From Spirosoma arboris (GTDB lineage: Bacteria; Bacteroidota; Bacteroidia; Cytophagales; Spirosomataceae): a stretch of 64,000 nt of DNA. Where the stretch lies: positions 124,001 to 188,000 of the forward strand of contig NZ_WPIN01000014.1 of NCBI RefSeq assembly GCF_009754945.1, given 5' to 3'. Of this stretch, positions 17,321 to 26,197 are shown piece by piece; positions within the stretch are counted from its first letter, which is position 1; the number at the start of each line of letters is the position of its first letter. Under the pieces are notes generated by a model that saw nothing but the letters and a program-made list of their open reading frames with translations, was not told the origin of the DNA and made no database searches. A program made the position numbers and the translations under genes.

Positions 17321-18016
17321 ATGAAAATATTCGTTGCCTTCGGTTATAATGATCGTGATAAATGGATTCCTGAGCTAGTATTTCCTGTCATCAAAGCGTT
17401 CGGACATGATGTGATATCTGGTGAAGATATACAGGGGCAAATATTGTCAGAAGCTGTGGCAGGTAATATTAGACGAAGTGATGCCCTCATTGCTTTTTTA
17501 ACCCGGCGTGGAGATAAGGCTGAGAATGGCATATGGCCTACGCACCGATGGGTTACGGATGAACTTTCTGTGGCTATTGAATCAAGACGACTAGTTGTTG
17601 AGGTTCGTGAAACAGGCGTTGATTCACAGGGAGGCATTGCGGGCGATAGACAGCGTATTGAGTACGATGAGAGTCGACGGGATCGTTTCCTGGTTGAACT
17701 TGTTAAAACAATAGGCTCGTGGACACAGAACGTGCAGGTAAATATGCAGCTACTACCCGAAGATTTTTCGAATGAAATCCGTCCTTTTTTAGAATCGCCT
17801 TATCTACGCTGTACCTACCGATTATATATCGACAATACCATATCAGAAGAATTTCCAACCAGAATTCTCCCATTGCCGGGAGGCTTATCTATTCAGGCGC
17901 TCAATGTACAGAAAGGTGCCTTAATTCAAGTTAAAGTGATCGCCAACAATACTACCTGGGTTTCTGATTATATGAGTACAGGCTCGTACAGTATTCAGCT
18001 TCGGAAGGCAATGTAA
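17321..18016 (+). CDS. TIR-like domain protein with a beta-rich C-terminal domain
   Basis: This 231-residue protein opens with a TIR-like alpha/beta domain: KIFVAFGYNDRD, a GHDVISGEDIQGQ loop, then SDALIAFLTRRGD and WVTDELSVAIESRR, where the glutamate in DEL sits at the position of the TIR NADase catalytic glutamate. Residues about 140-231 are predicted beta strands with no family I recognise (RCTYRLYIDNT, LSIQALNVQKGALIQVKV). It follows the patatin-pYEATS gene by 57 bases on the same strand and converges on the middle operon. It could be a TIR-type effector with its own recognition domain. The TIR assignment is moderate and the second half is unassigned. Confidence 0.6.
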   Translation: MKIFVAFGYNDRDKWIPELVFPVIKAFGHDVISGEDIQGQILSEAVAGNIRRSDALIAFLTRRGDKAENGIWPTHRWVTDELSVAIESRRLVVEVRETGVDSQGGIAGDRQRIEYDESRRDRFLVELVKTIGSWTQNVQVNMQLLPEDFSNEIRPFLESPYLRCTYRLYIDNTISEEFPTRILPLPGGLSIQALNVQKGALIQVKVIANNTTWVSDYMSTGSYSIQLRKAM

Positions 18017-18037
18017 GTGTTCTGACTACTAGTCTAT

Positions 18038-20680
18038 TTAGTTAACTTTTCCTTTCCGTAAATACAGCTTATCGAAAAATAATAAATGCAGATTAGAGAC
18101 TATCCAACCTATTGTAATTAATCCTAAACCAAGGATAATGCGCGTAATCGCTCCCTTATAGTTAAGTAGTTTTCCGGCAATTGCTCTAATAACTAATATA
18201 GAAGCCAAGGCAATAATAACCCAGCCGATAGCGCTAACTATGGTCGATAAAGCGCCTGCCTGATAAATAGCGAATCCGATTGCGATGAGCCCGACTAAAA
18301 GGCCTGCCAAAAGGATTTTTCGGGCAAGTTGTAGAGGCTCGGAAAGCATCCATACTTTCATGAATTTTTCGCGGGATACGTCCAGGATATCCAGGAGCTG
18401 CTTCAATTCAGGATTTGTTTCTTTTGACGTTAGATTATTTTTTATCTGTAAAAATTTCCATGAGCTGGATACTGGTTTATCCTTGCAATAGGTAGAATGA
18501 ACCATTAAATAGCCACTGGTCATTAACGAAAATGCTTCAGTATCATGAAATGAGTCCAGATCAGTTCGAATAGCAGATAGGCGAGCCTGCATGTCTTTTC
18601 GAATAGTATAACTCGTGAAGGGATCTAAGTTGGGATTAACTGGGCTAGGATCTTCACAATTTATCCAGTCGACAGGGATAACATCTAAATCCATTTTTAG
18701 GTGAATGAACATCAATTCCTTTAATAGACCAGCTCGTTTCAGACTTAGCAAATCCTGATACTGCGCATTCCGAATCCGCTCCATGAGTACGTCGTTGGTG
18801 CGTGGAGGAACGCCCAGAATACTGCTGCTGGGGTCGTCTTCCGAACTCATCTGACCGCTGGCATCGCTCACCAACAGTACTGAACAATCCTGCTCCAGTA
18901 ATCCACAAATACCCTGATTGTCGTGAACACCACCATCGACCAGTCGAACGATTTTATGCTCATACAAATCTTTTCGGGCCAGCGGCTCAAACAAGCCGGG
19001 TACGCAAGATGAAGCAGCCACGGCATGACCTAAGCGGATAGACCGCCCAACTTCAGGTTTGTAATACATTCGCCGTAATCGATAATTGCCGTCAATCTGC
19101 TGAATGGCCGCCGGAGATTCTCCCATCCAGGACGCCGTAAACTGCCAGTTATGTCCGGTATTAAGGGTTGTAGCGTTCAGGATAAGCATAGGTACTTTGG
19201 CCTGCCTACGCCAGTTGTCTGATTTAATTGAAAAAGATTCTATTGGCTTTCCATCGTCGTCAATCGGTTTAACTAATAACTCATTGAGCCAGATTGGCTT
19301 ATTATCTGTATTAATAGATTGCCTATCACCGCTTAGGCCTTTTTTATTTCCGTTGCTGCAGTCAGCATACCTGTCTGTATCGTTTATTTTGGCGAAAAGC
19401 TCCTGTTCGTATAATTCGCCAACCCGTTCGGTACGGGAGTAATTTCGGTCGATAAGCATCTTCAGATTACTGCCGAAATCTGCGAGTACACGAGTTCGGA
19501 TGTTGCGTTGCACTCCCGCCAGAAAATCCCGTTCAATGTCTTTGACCAGTTCGATATAACACTCTCTGGTAATAGCGCTGTCTGGAACAGATTCCAGTAA
19601 ATTTTTGGCCTTTAGGTAGTAGTAGGCTCCAATAATGGAACCGCCTGATACACAGGACAGCACTTCAATATGCCGAAGTTTATCGAGTTCGGCTAGTTTG
19701 GCCAAAACACCAATATGGTATAGCGAAGCCCGGAATCCACCTCCTGATAGGGCGAGGCCGGTCTTTCCATTAAAAATAGCCTGTAAAGCCTCTGGCTCAA
19801 CTTTGGTAAAGGCTCGTAAAACCGTCCAGGCTTCTGAAACCTGTGCCTGTTCAACACTATTTTCGTGTAATACCGCCAGTTTCGCTAATTGTCGGGCTGT
19901 GGTTTCTACTTGCCAATCAGGAATGGCGTCCTGGGTGCCTTTTTTCTCCTGAATAAAGGTATACGCACGCTCCAGCCAGGAGCGTGCAGTTGTGTACTCC
20001 TGTAGTCCAAAATACACTTCAGCCACCGTAACCAGATACCAATAATCTGTAGTGGTTTCCGGCGTATGCCCCACTGTTAATTTTTCTTTCAAGGCTTCCC
20101 GAATGCCGCTGGCTTTTTTCTGTAAAACTGACCGTTCAGGGGTAACTCCCTTGGGCTGCGCTTCCTGACTTTCCTGTTGAATTAGCAAATCCAGCATAAA
20201 GGCTGCGTTGACACCCGTATATCCCCAATCGTCGTACTCAGGCTTGCCGGTCATGTAGCTGTCAAAGCCACGCTGATAATAAGCCAAAGAAGTTTCCAGG
20301 TTTTGGACCTGTCCATCCGACTCCCATTTGCGCTTATAAATGGCCCCGGCAATACCTAATGTTTCTGAATTTTCTGTAGTAGAACTAAGTTTCGGAGAAT
20401 CCTCTACCAGGATAGCTAGCGCCTGATCCAGCCGTTTAAGTAAAGGTAAATCTGGATCCTTATACGTGCTGACTGCACATTTCTGATCTAGCTTGAGCTG
20501 GACCTCTGGCAAAAGACCGGGTAATTTTCTTGCTTTTTCCAGAACTCGGCGGGCATAACTGAGGGCTCGCTTATTGGACAATTGCTGAGCAAGTTCCAGC
20601 GCTTTTCTAGCAGTCAGAGCTGGAGTAGAAAGTTGGCCATCCAGATTCAGAAATGAGCGGGCTTCTTTAATGGCATCCAT
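18038..20680 (-). CDS. TRAFs-binding-like helical domain + patatin phospholipase + three C-terminal membrane helices
   Basis: The 880-residue product has three parts. Residues 1-290 are helical and match the DUF4071/TRAFs-binding type (ETLGIAGAIYKRKWE, WYLVTVAEVYFGLQEY). About 300-700 is a patatin domain: LALSGGGFRASLYHIGVL oxyanion region, nucleophile serine in SCVSGGS near 345 and the catalytic aspartate in RLVDGGVHDNQG near 580. The cysteine before VSGG is usual for this subgroup. The last 100 residues hold three hydrophobic helices (LLAGLLVGLIAIGFAIY, IGWVIIALASILVI, IILGLGLITIGWIV), so the lipase is fixed in the inner membrane. It is the last gene of the minus-strand operon behind TIR and TIR-nSTAND-WD40 genes. 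I infer a membrane-attacking effector. Confidence 0.82.
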   Translation of the reverse strand: MDAIKEARSFLNLDGQLSTPALTARKALELAQQLSNKRALSYARRVLEKARKLPGLLPEVQLKLDQKCAVSTYKDPDLPLLKRLDQALAILVEDSPKLSSTTENSETLGIAGAIYKRKWESDGQVQNLETSLAYYQRGFDSYMTGKPEYDDWGYTGVNAAFMLDLLIQQESQEAQPKGVTPERSVLQKKASGIREALKEKLTVGHTPETTTDYWYLVTVAEVYFGLQEYTTARSWLERAYTFIQEKKGTQDAIPDWQVETTARQLAKLAVLHENSVEQAQVSEAWTVLRAFTKVEPEALQAIFNGKTGLALSGGGFRASLYHIGVLAKLAELDKLRHIEVLSCVSGGSIIGAYYYLKAKNLLESVPDSAITRECYIELVKDIERDFLAGVQRNIRTRVLADFGSNLKMLIDRNYSRTERVGELYEQELFAKINDTDRYADCSNGNKKGLSGDRQSINTDNKPIWLNELLVKPIDDDGKPIESFSIKSDNWRRQAKVPMLILNATTLNTGHNWQFTASWMGESPAAIQQIDGNYRLRRMYYKPEVGRSIRLGHAVAASSCVPGLFEPLARKDLYEHKIVRLVDGGVHDNQGICGLLEQDCSVLLVSDASGQMSSEDDPSSSILGVPPRTNDVLMERIRNAQYQDLLSLKRAGLLKELMFIHLKMDLDVIPVDWINCEDPSPVNPNLDPFTSYTIRKDMQARLSAIRTDLDSFHDTEAFSLMTSGYLMVHSTYCKDKPVSSSWKFLQIKNNLTSKETNPELKQLLDILDVSREKFMKVWMLSEPLQLARKILLAGLLVGLIAIGFAIYQAGALSTIVSAIGWVIIALASILVIRAIAGKLLNYKGAITRIILGLGLITIGWIVSNLHLLFFDKLYLRKGKVN

Positions 20681-20728
20681 GTCGTAGAAGGTTTGGTGGG
20701 TAGGTGGTTCGAATCAGGCAATTGTTTT

Positions 20729-21157
20729 TCAATCGTCATTTGGCTGTCTAAGTGCCTCAATTAATCGGTCAATATTGGCCTCGTACGCTGCATCAGTTGT
20801 CATATCAAGCCATATATTAGCCGACATACTGAGTCTAGGATTACAGATCTCCCGCATAATCATTAACAGCCGACGCTGGCTTTTTTCGAGTCCAAGATGT
20901 TGTGATAGTAGATTCTCTAATTCAGTAAAATTACTTTCTAAGTAAGCTGGCGTGAGCACTGCCAGCGTATAAGCACTTTGCTCAACTGCCCGTTCCATTT
21001 CTTTAATGAGAGAAGCGCCAAGTCGAAACGACTTGTGGTCAATGAAAACTCGTAAACCTGCTTTTTCTAAATAAGGAACCAAGACCTGGCGCACCCATGT
21101 CATCTCAGGATTTCGTTGGCGATAGCTAACGAAGACATCAAATTTATACTCATTCAT
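20729..21157 (-). CDS. Stand-alone TIR-domain protein
   Basis: The whole 142-residue protein is one TIR domain: YKFDVFVSYRQRNPEM, the BB-loop-like HKSFRLGASLIKEMERAV, YTLAVLTPAYLESNFTELE and a C-terminal WLDMT segment. The glutamate in NFTELENLL sits where TIR NADases have their catalytic glutamate. TIR proteins cleave NAD+ or make cyclic ADP-ribose signals in several known defence systems. The gene lies 27 bases after the TIR-nSTAND-WD40 gene and 48 bases before the patatin gene, so it is probably co-transcribed as a middle effector or signal maker. Confidence 0.85.
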   Translation of the reverse strand: MNEYKFDVFVSYRQRNPEMTWVRQVLVPYLEKAGLRVFIDHKSFRLGASLIKEMERAVEQSAYTLAVLTPAYLESNFTELENLLSQHLGLEKSQRRLLMIMREICNPRLSMSANIWLDMTTDAAYEANIDRLIEALRQPNDD

Positions 21158-21184
21158 TGGTATAGGGTTTGGGATAATGTCAAG

Positions 21185-24100
21185 TTAGTCCTCTTGAATA
21201 TTGGCGATTTTCTTTGCTTTTTCCGCCCATTTTTTCGGGTCAAGGTCCCAGCGGGTAACGTATCCATTTCGTTCACCAGAGAATAAGAATTCATTGTTTT
21301 GGCTAAACGTTAGTGCCCAAACCTGATCAGATGTTGTGAGAGCCGAACCAAAACGATCGTGTGTTGCTACATTCCATAAATTAATCTTTTTATCATCTCC
21401 TCCAGATGCCAGTAGTTTTCCGTTAGGGCTGAAAGCCAATGACCAGATACCGTTTGCGTGGCCCATTAGTGCAGGCCCGACTGGTTGCCTTTTGGAAATG
21501 TTCCAAAGAAAAATCATGCGGTCGCTTGCGCTTGAGGCTAACAATTTACCATCTGGACTAAACGCGATACGTTTAATTTCTTTACTATGATTTTTAGGTA
21601 AAACTATAGCACTATAATCGTTCAGATTCCATAGAATAATCAGCCGATCGCTTCCGCCTGAGGCAAGTAGTTTACCATCAGGACTAAATCTTACACAGGC
21701 TATACCAGCTCTGTGAATTTTAGGCAAGGTGGTAATTAATTTGTAGGTAGAGATATCCCATAATTTTATAACTGTGTCGGCGCCACAGGTTGCCAGTAAA
21801 CGCCCATTTGGACTGATATCTAGGTAGTTAACAGCTTTTTTGTCTACTTTGAGTGATTTGGTATATCGTTTATCAAAGGTATTCCAGAATGTAAGTACAC
21901 CTTGATCATCACCCAAAACAACAGTTCCACCTTTGGGCGACAAAGCCAAACAATTGATAATACTGTTCTTGCTTTTTAATGGTTTTCCTATAGGTTTATG
22001 AGACAATACATTCCATATAATAATTGATTTATCATTACTAGCCGAAGCTAGAGTGCTATCATTAATAAACAGAACATCGGTGATAGCTTCCTTATGCCCA
22101 GCTAATGTATCTGTAAGCTTACCCGTTTTAGCATCATATATTCGAACGGTTTTACTCTTACTGGCTACCGCCAATCGATTGCTGGTAGGGCTATAGGATA
22201 ACCCGTATATTGTACCCTGTGTAGATTTAATCTCTTTAGGATATTTGGAAGGAAGGTTCCAGAATTTTAGGGTTCCGTCATAACCGCCAGAAACGATTTG
22301 ATTACCATTAGGATTAAATGACAGCACATTAATTCCTTTTTTGCTTTCAAGTAGGGTAAACTTTTCCCTATTAATATCCCACAGCCGAAGTCTGTTATTT
22401 TGGCTGTCATCTCCGATGGCTAAAATTTCTCCGCTTGGATTAAAGCTGGCAGATTTGGCATAAGCAGTACAGACACTATCCGTATCAATTAATACTGTAG
22501 ATCTTATACGCTTCCAGGTTTTAGTATTGTACAATACAACAGTACAACGGTCATAACAAACCGCCAGAGTTAGCCCATCTGGACTAAATGTGAGGCTGTT
22601 GACATCGCCCCTATGAGCTCTTAGCTTTAAACCTGTTGATTTCTGGGTAGCTACATTCCATAATTTAACAGTTCCATCATCGCTACCTGTGGCAACTAGT
22701 GTGTTTTCCTTGTTGAAGGCAATACAGGAAATAGATTCTGTATGAAGTTTTACAGCAGGGCAAACTGGTTGTTGACTGGCAATATTCCATAGGGTTAGCG
22801 TACCATCTGACTGACCAGAAGCTAATATCTTCCGATCACTACTTAATGCTAGGCAATTAGGGTACATTGTTGTCTGAGTGGAGAATGAAATGGTCGGTTT
22901 TTGATCAAGATCATTGAAAGTTAACGTCCCATGTTGATCACCGGTAAGCATATGTTTCTGATCTGAGTCGAATCTAATAGATTGAATAGCAAATGGCGAC
23001 TGGAATAATTTTTCGCCGAGCAAATTAGGATTCGGCAAATCCCAAAGAATAATATTGTTATCCCAACCAGAGGAAATAAGAGTTTTGCCATCTTGCGTGA
23101 TGTCGACACTATTTATCTGATCCCGATGACCTGTCAAAGGATTTCCTAACTGCTCATAATTATTCATGTTCCATTGAATAATTTTTCGATCTGCGCCACA
23201 GGAAAATAACGTATCTCCGGTTGGACTAAACTTCAATCCCATAACAGATTCTGTGTGTCCTAAAAAGGCATATTCTAATGAGCGCCTGCTGGGAACATCC
23301 CAGATAATTAAGTTTTTATCGGTATCACCTCCTGAGCCAGATGCCAACAATGTGCCATCAGGACTAAATGCCAGTGCATATACACTACCATAGTGTTCAT
23401 CGAGCGGATCACCTATAGGTTTACGGGTTTTTGTATTCCAGAATATGATTTTTTGATCAGAATCTCCTGAGGTTATTAATTGCCCATCTGGGCTAAACGC
23501 TATGCAATTAATAGTACTTTCGTGCGCAGATAATGAATCAATAAATTGATGCGTAACCGCATTCCAGAGAGTAATCTGTTTATCTGTGCCACCAGATGCC
23601 AGTAGGTTTCCATTATGACTGTATGCTAAGGCAGCAATATTATTGTTTTTGTCCACCAGTGTATCGATAGATTTTCGGGTAAGAACATCCCATAAAACAA
23701 TTGTTCCGTCGGCACTCGCCGAAGCGACTGTTTTCCCATCTGGACTAAATTCAACGACATTTACGGCCTTTGAATGTCCCAAAAGAGGTTTGGTCAATGG
23801 CCTCTCATTAATCAAATCCCAGAACACGATTGTACCATCTGCATGACCTGAGACAAAAATTTTACTGTTGGGGCTAATTTTTACATTCCAGGCAAATGCC
23901 GAATGACTGTGCAAAAATTTTCGTAAATGAGGGCTTTGACCAAGGGTTGATAAAAGGCTTCCTCGTGTATCGATATTGTTATCTTTGTTATAAGCCTTAC
24001 TGCTTAAGAAAAGAGCGCGATCTAACTGCACATCAATGTACGTTAATGCTTGAGCAGCTAACTGTCGAGACTGAGCGATATTTAATTCAATTACCGCGTA

Positions 24101-25918
24101 AATGAAAGCGGCAATAGCAAATACGGCTATAGTCGATATAATATAATTTCGCTGTCGTATATCCTTTATTTCCTTCTCACGAGCAGCCTCTTTTGCCTCT
24201 TTAATGGCATCCAATTCTCTTTGACTGACTCCTACTAAAGCCTGTACGTCATCGCTAAAACCTAAATCTTTTGCATCAGGGCTGTTGAGCCAACTGGTAG
24301 CCTCAAGTAGTTCGGTGGCGTCGAGTAAACCACCGTTGCTGCGGCCTAAACGTACCCACTCGGCAGCTTTTTGTTCCAGTCGCCTTCTTACTTGCTCGGT
24401 TTCCCTTCGTTCTCTAATCCAGCCTTGTAACTTGGGCCAGCCATCGATTAGGGATTCATGGGCAATATCGACATTGGGATTTTTACTGTTTTCTTCTGCA
24501 TTGAACGTTAATAACCGATTATTGACTAGATGATTAATACAAGTTGTAAATTCAGTCGGATTATCATCTGTACTGTGTAGTTCCGAAACTGGTTGTTGTC
24601 GACGGGTATCGGGGCGGCCTTCGCCAAATTGAACCAACCGAAGGAAAATGCGTCGGGCTATCAACTGCTGCTCAGGCAACAAACTCGCATACGTGGCATC
24701 TGCCTTAGCTGCCATGGCAACGGCAAGGCCACTTTTGCCAAGTTGTTTATAAGATTGGAATGTAATTAGTTTATTGGATCTCTTTTCCCAAAGCAACACC
24801 ATGGCTTCCTGCATCAAAGGCAGTACTCCTGGCTCGTTAGCTGCGTCACTTAATAAGCGATCCAGCAACTTCGGTTCAAGAAAAACGCCTACACCGCTAG
24901 CTGGTTTTTCAATTGCCTTTGCTAACGATTCATCTCGTAACGGCACTAATTCCAATCGTTCGCTAGCGTCAATTGGCCATAATCGGCTTCCCATTAAATC
25001 CTGATAGAAGGCAGCCCGCATACATAATAAAATACAACAGTCTGGGTGCCGACGAAGATTTTGTAGGGCTGTAGTAAATTTATCCTGCTCGTCCCGACTC
25101 GCCAGATTGAATAATTCTTCAAACTGGTCAATAACAAGCAGTAACCGTTCCGACGGCTTATTCTTATCCAGCAAATCACAAATAAGAGTGCTTGGGTCGG
25201 TGGTTAGTTCTCCTTCTAATAAAGTACTAAGTCTTTCTGTGGGCTGATCGCCCGGACGCATATCGCGGACTAACCAATAGCCTTTAGTGAAAAAACTGCT
25301 TTGGGGGAGCTGAGATAATATCCCGGCATAAGTGAGGGATGATTTGCCTGAACCTGATGCGCCGATAATGGCAATAAAATGCTGATAGCGAAGCCGACGA
25401 AGCATATCATTGATTTCGTCGTCCCTCCCAAAAAAAACAGATGCATTTTCGGTTGTGAAAGGTCGCAATCCTGGATAGGGACAAGGAATTGTCTCTGTGG
25501 TTGGTTCGGGAAGCAGAAGTAAGTCTCGCAACCGAGTGGTTTCAGTGGCCCAATCGGTGGCTAACCGAAAATCAAGGCTAACCCGAAACTCGATACGAAG
25601 CGGTATGCTGACTTCTTCTAGTTTAATTGGAATCAGACGGTTCCGTTGGCTGGCTACAACTGCGTATGTCGCAAGTTGTTCACTAAAATCTGCCCAATCA
25701 TCAGCAATATAGGCTGGTGTGAAGACTAATATAACATACCGACTAGCCTTTATGGCTCGTTCAAATTCAGCTACTATTGATTTTCCCGGTTGAAATTGGG
25801 AGGTAGTAATTACTTGTTTAGGGGATAGGCCGAGTTCGGGTAGCAAATAGCCATATACCCATTGCTGATCGGCTTTAGCGTGAGAAATAAACAACTCATA
25901 AGTTGCTGACATTTCCAT
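21185..25918 (-). CDS. TIR - nSTAND ATPase - membrane helix - 21 WD40 repeats
   Basis: The 1577-residue protein has, in order: a TIR domain (1-140, YELFISHAKADQQWVYGYL, with glutamate in DWADFSEQL); an nSTAND1-type P-loop NTPase (150-560) introduced by CPYPGLRPF and FFGRDDE, with Walker A GASGSGKSS near 192 and Walker B LLLVIDQFEELF near 266; one transmembrane helix (about 589-612); and about 920 residues of WD40 repeats. I count 21 units, each with an FSPDGxLLASG strand and an xxLWN/D end, enough for three seven-bladed propellers. STAND proteins are ATP-switched sensors and the WD40 array is the likely recognition surface. Repeats near residues 860-960 are most degenerate. It starts the minus-strand operon. 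Confidence 0.88.
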   Translation of the reverse strand: MEMSATYELFISHAKADQQWVYGYLLPELGLSPKQVITTSQFQPGKSIVAEFERAIKASRYVILVFTPAYIADDWADFSEQLATYAVVASQRNRLIPIKLEEVSIPLRIEFRVSLDFRLATDWATETTRLRDLLLLPEPTTETIPCPYPGLRPFTTENASVFFGRDDEINDMLRRLRYQHFIAIIGASGSGKSSLTYAGILSQLPQSSFFTKGYWLVRDMRPGDQPTERLSTLLEGELTTDPSTLICDLLDKNKPSERLLLVIDQFEELFNLASRDEQDKFTTALQNLRRHPDCCILLCMRAAFYQDLMGSRLWPIDASERLELVPLRDESLAKAIEKPASGVGVFLEPKLLDRLLSDAANEPGVLPLMQEAMVLLWEKRSNKLITFQSYKQLGKSGLAVAMAAKADATYASLLPEQQLIARRIFLRLVQFGEGRPDTRRQQPVSELHSTDDNPTEFTTCINHLVNNRLLTFNAEENSKNPNVDIAHESLIDGWPKLQGWIRERRETEQVRRRLEQKAAEWVRLGRSNGGLLDATELLEATSWLNSPDAKDLGFSDDVQALVGVSQRELDAIKEAKEAAREKEIKDIRQRNYIISTIAVFAIAAFIYAVIELNIAQSRQLAAQALTYIDVQLDRALFLSSKAYNKDNNIDTRGSLLSTLGQSPHLRKFLHSHSAFAWNVKISPNSKIFVSGHADGTIVFWDLINERPLTKPLLGHSKAVNVVEFSPDGKTVASASADGTIVLWDVLTRKSIDTLVDKNNNIAALAYSHNGNLLASGGTDKQITLWNAVTHQFIDSLSAHESTINCIAFSPDGQLITSGDSDQKIIFWNTKTRKPIGDPLDEHYGSVYALAFSPDGTLLASGSGGDTDKNLIIWDVPSRRSLEYAFLGHTESVMGLKFSPTGDTLFSCGADRKIIQWNMNNYEQLGNPLTGHRDQINSVDITQDGKTLISSGWDNNIILWDLPNPNLLGEKLFQSPFAIQSIRFDSDQKHMLTGDQHGTLTFNDLDQKPTISFSTQTTMYPNCLALSSDRKILASGQSDGTLTLWNIASQQPVCPAVKLHTESISCIAFNKENTLVATGSDDGTVKLWNVATQKSTGLKLRAHRGDVNSLTFSPDGLTLAVCYDRCTVVLYNTKTWKRIRSTVLIDTDSVCTAYAKSASFNPSGEILAIGDDSQNNRLRLWDINREKFTLLESKKGINVLSFNPNGNQIVSGGYDGTLKFWNLPSKYPKEIKSTQGTIYGLSYSPTSNRLAVASKSKTVRIYDAKTGKLTDTLAGHKEAITDVLFINDSTLASASNDKSIIIWNVLSHKPIGKPLKSKNSIINCLALSPKGGTVVLGDDQGVLTFWNTFDKRYTKSLKVDKKAVNYLDISPNGRLLATCGADTVIKLWDISTYKLITTLPKIHRAGIACVRFSPDGKLLASGGSDRLIILWNLNDYSAIVLPKNHSKEIKRIAFSPDGKLLASSASDRMIFLWNISKRQPVGPALMGHANGIWSLAFSPNGKLLASGGDDKKINLWNVATHDRFGSALTTSDQVWALTFSQNNEFLFSGERNGYVTRWDLDPKKWAEKAKKIANIQED

Positions 25919-26197
25919 TTGATTTGTGAGGTTGTGTATGGATAATATGGTTGATCAAACTGACCTTTAAAGGAGTAGTCAGATTAGTCAATGTCGCTTT
26001 TGGTAAAAGGCAAGCTTATTAACTAAAATACCATATATCTAGCTGATTCTTAGCTGTTTTTAGCTAACGGTAGGTAAGCTGGCCTAAATGATTTGAGTGA
26101 TGATACGACCGTTAGCTAAAACGCGCTGATATAAATTTTGAATACTTAGAAAACGCGCTTATTTTCCTTACCTCATACCCTTTCCTTTCCATATCAT
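25919..26197. promoter_or_regulatory. Divergent control region with 13-bp inverted repeat and 10-bp direct repeats
   Basis: This 279-base region separates the minus-strand STAND operon from the plus-strand patatin gene. TTTTAGCTAACGG (26058-26070) is exactly inverted as CCGTTAGCTAAAA (26109-26121). In addition AAAACGCGCT is repeated directly at 26118-26127 and 26150-26159, 32 bp apart (about three helical turns), the first copy overlapping the right arm. Such paired sites are typical of operators that control both directions. No regulator gene is obvious nearby, and promoter elements could not be placed with confidence. Confidence 0.5.

Noticed and set aside
20700..20728. tRNA-like GGTTCGAATC sequence
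   Set aside because: The rest of the cloverleaf cannot be folded around it; it lies in a 48-base gap within an operon.
21230..24010. Regular repeats that could suggest a CRISPR array
   Set aside because: They are protein-level WD40 repeats of about 125 bases inside one open frame, not short identical repeats with unique spacers.
21336..25712. Many plus-strand frames across the WD40 giant
   Set aside because: They are antisense shadows of the repetitive minus-strand gene; none has a recognisable domain.
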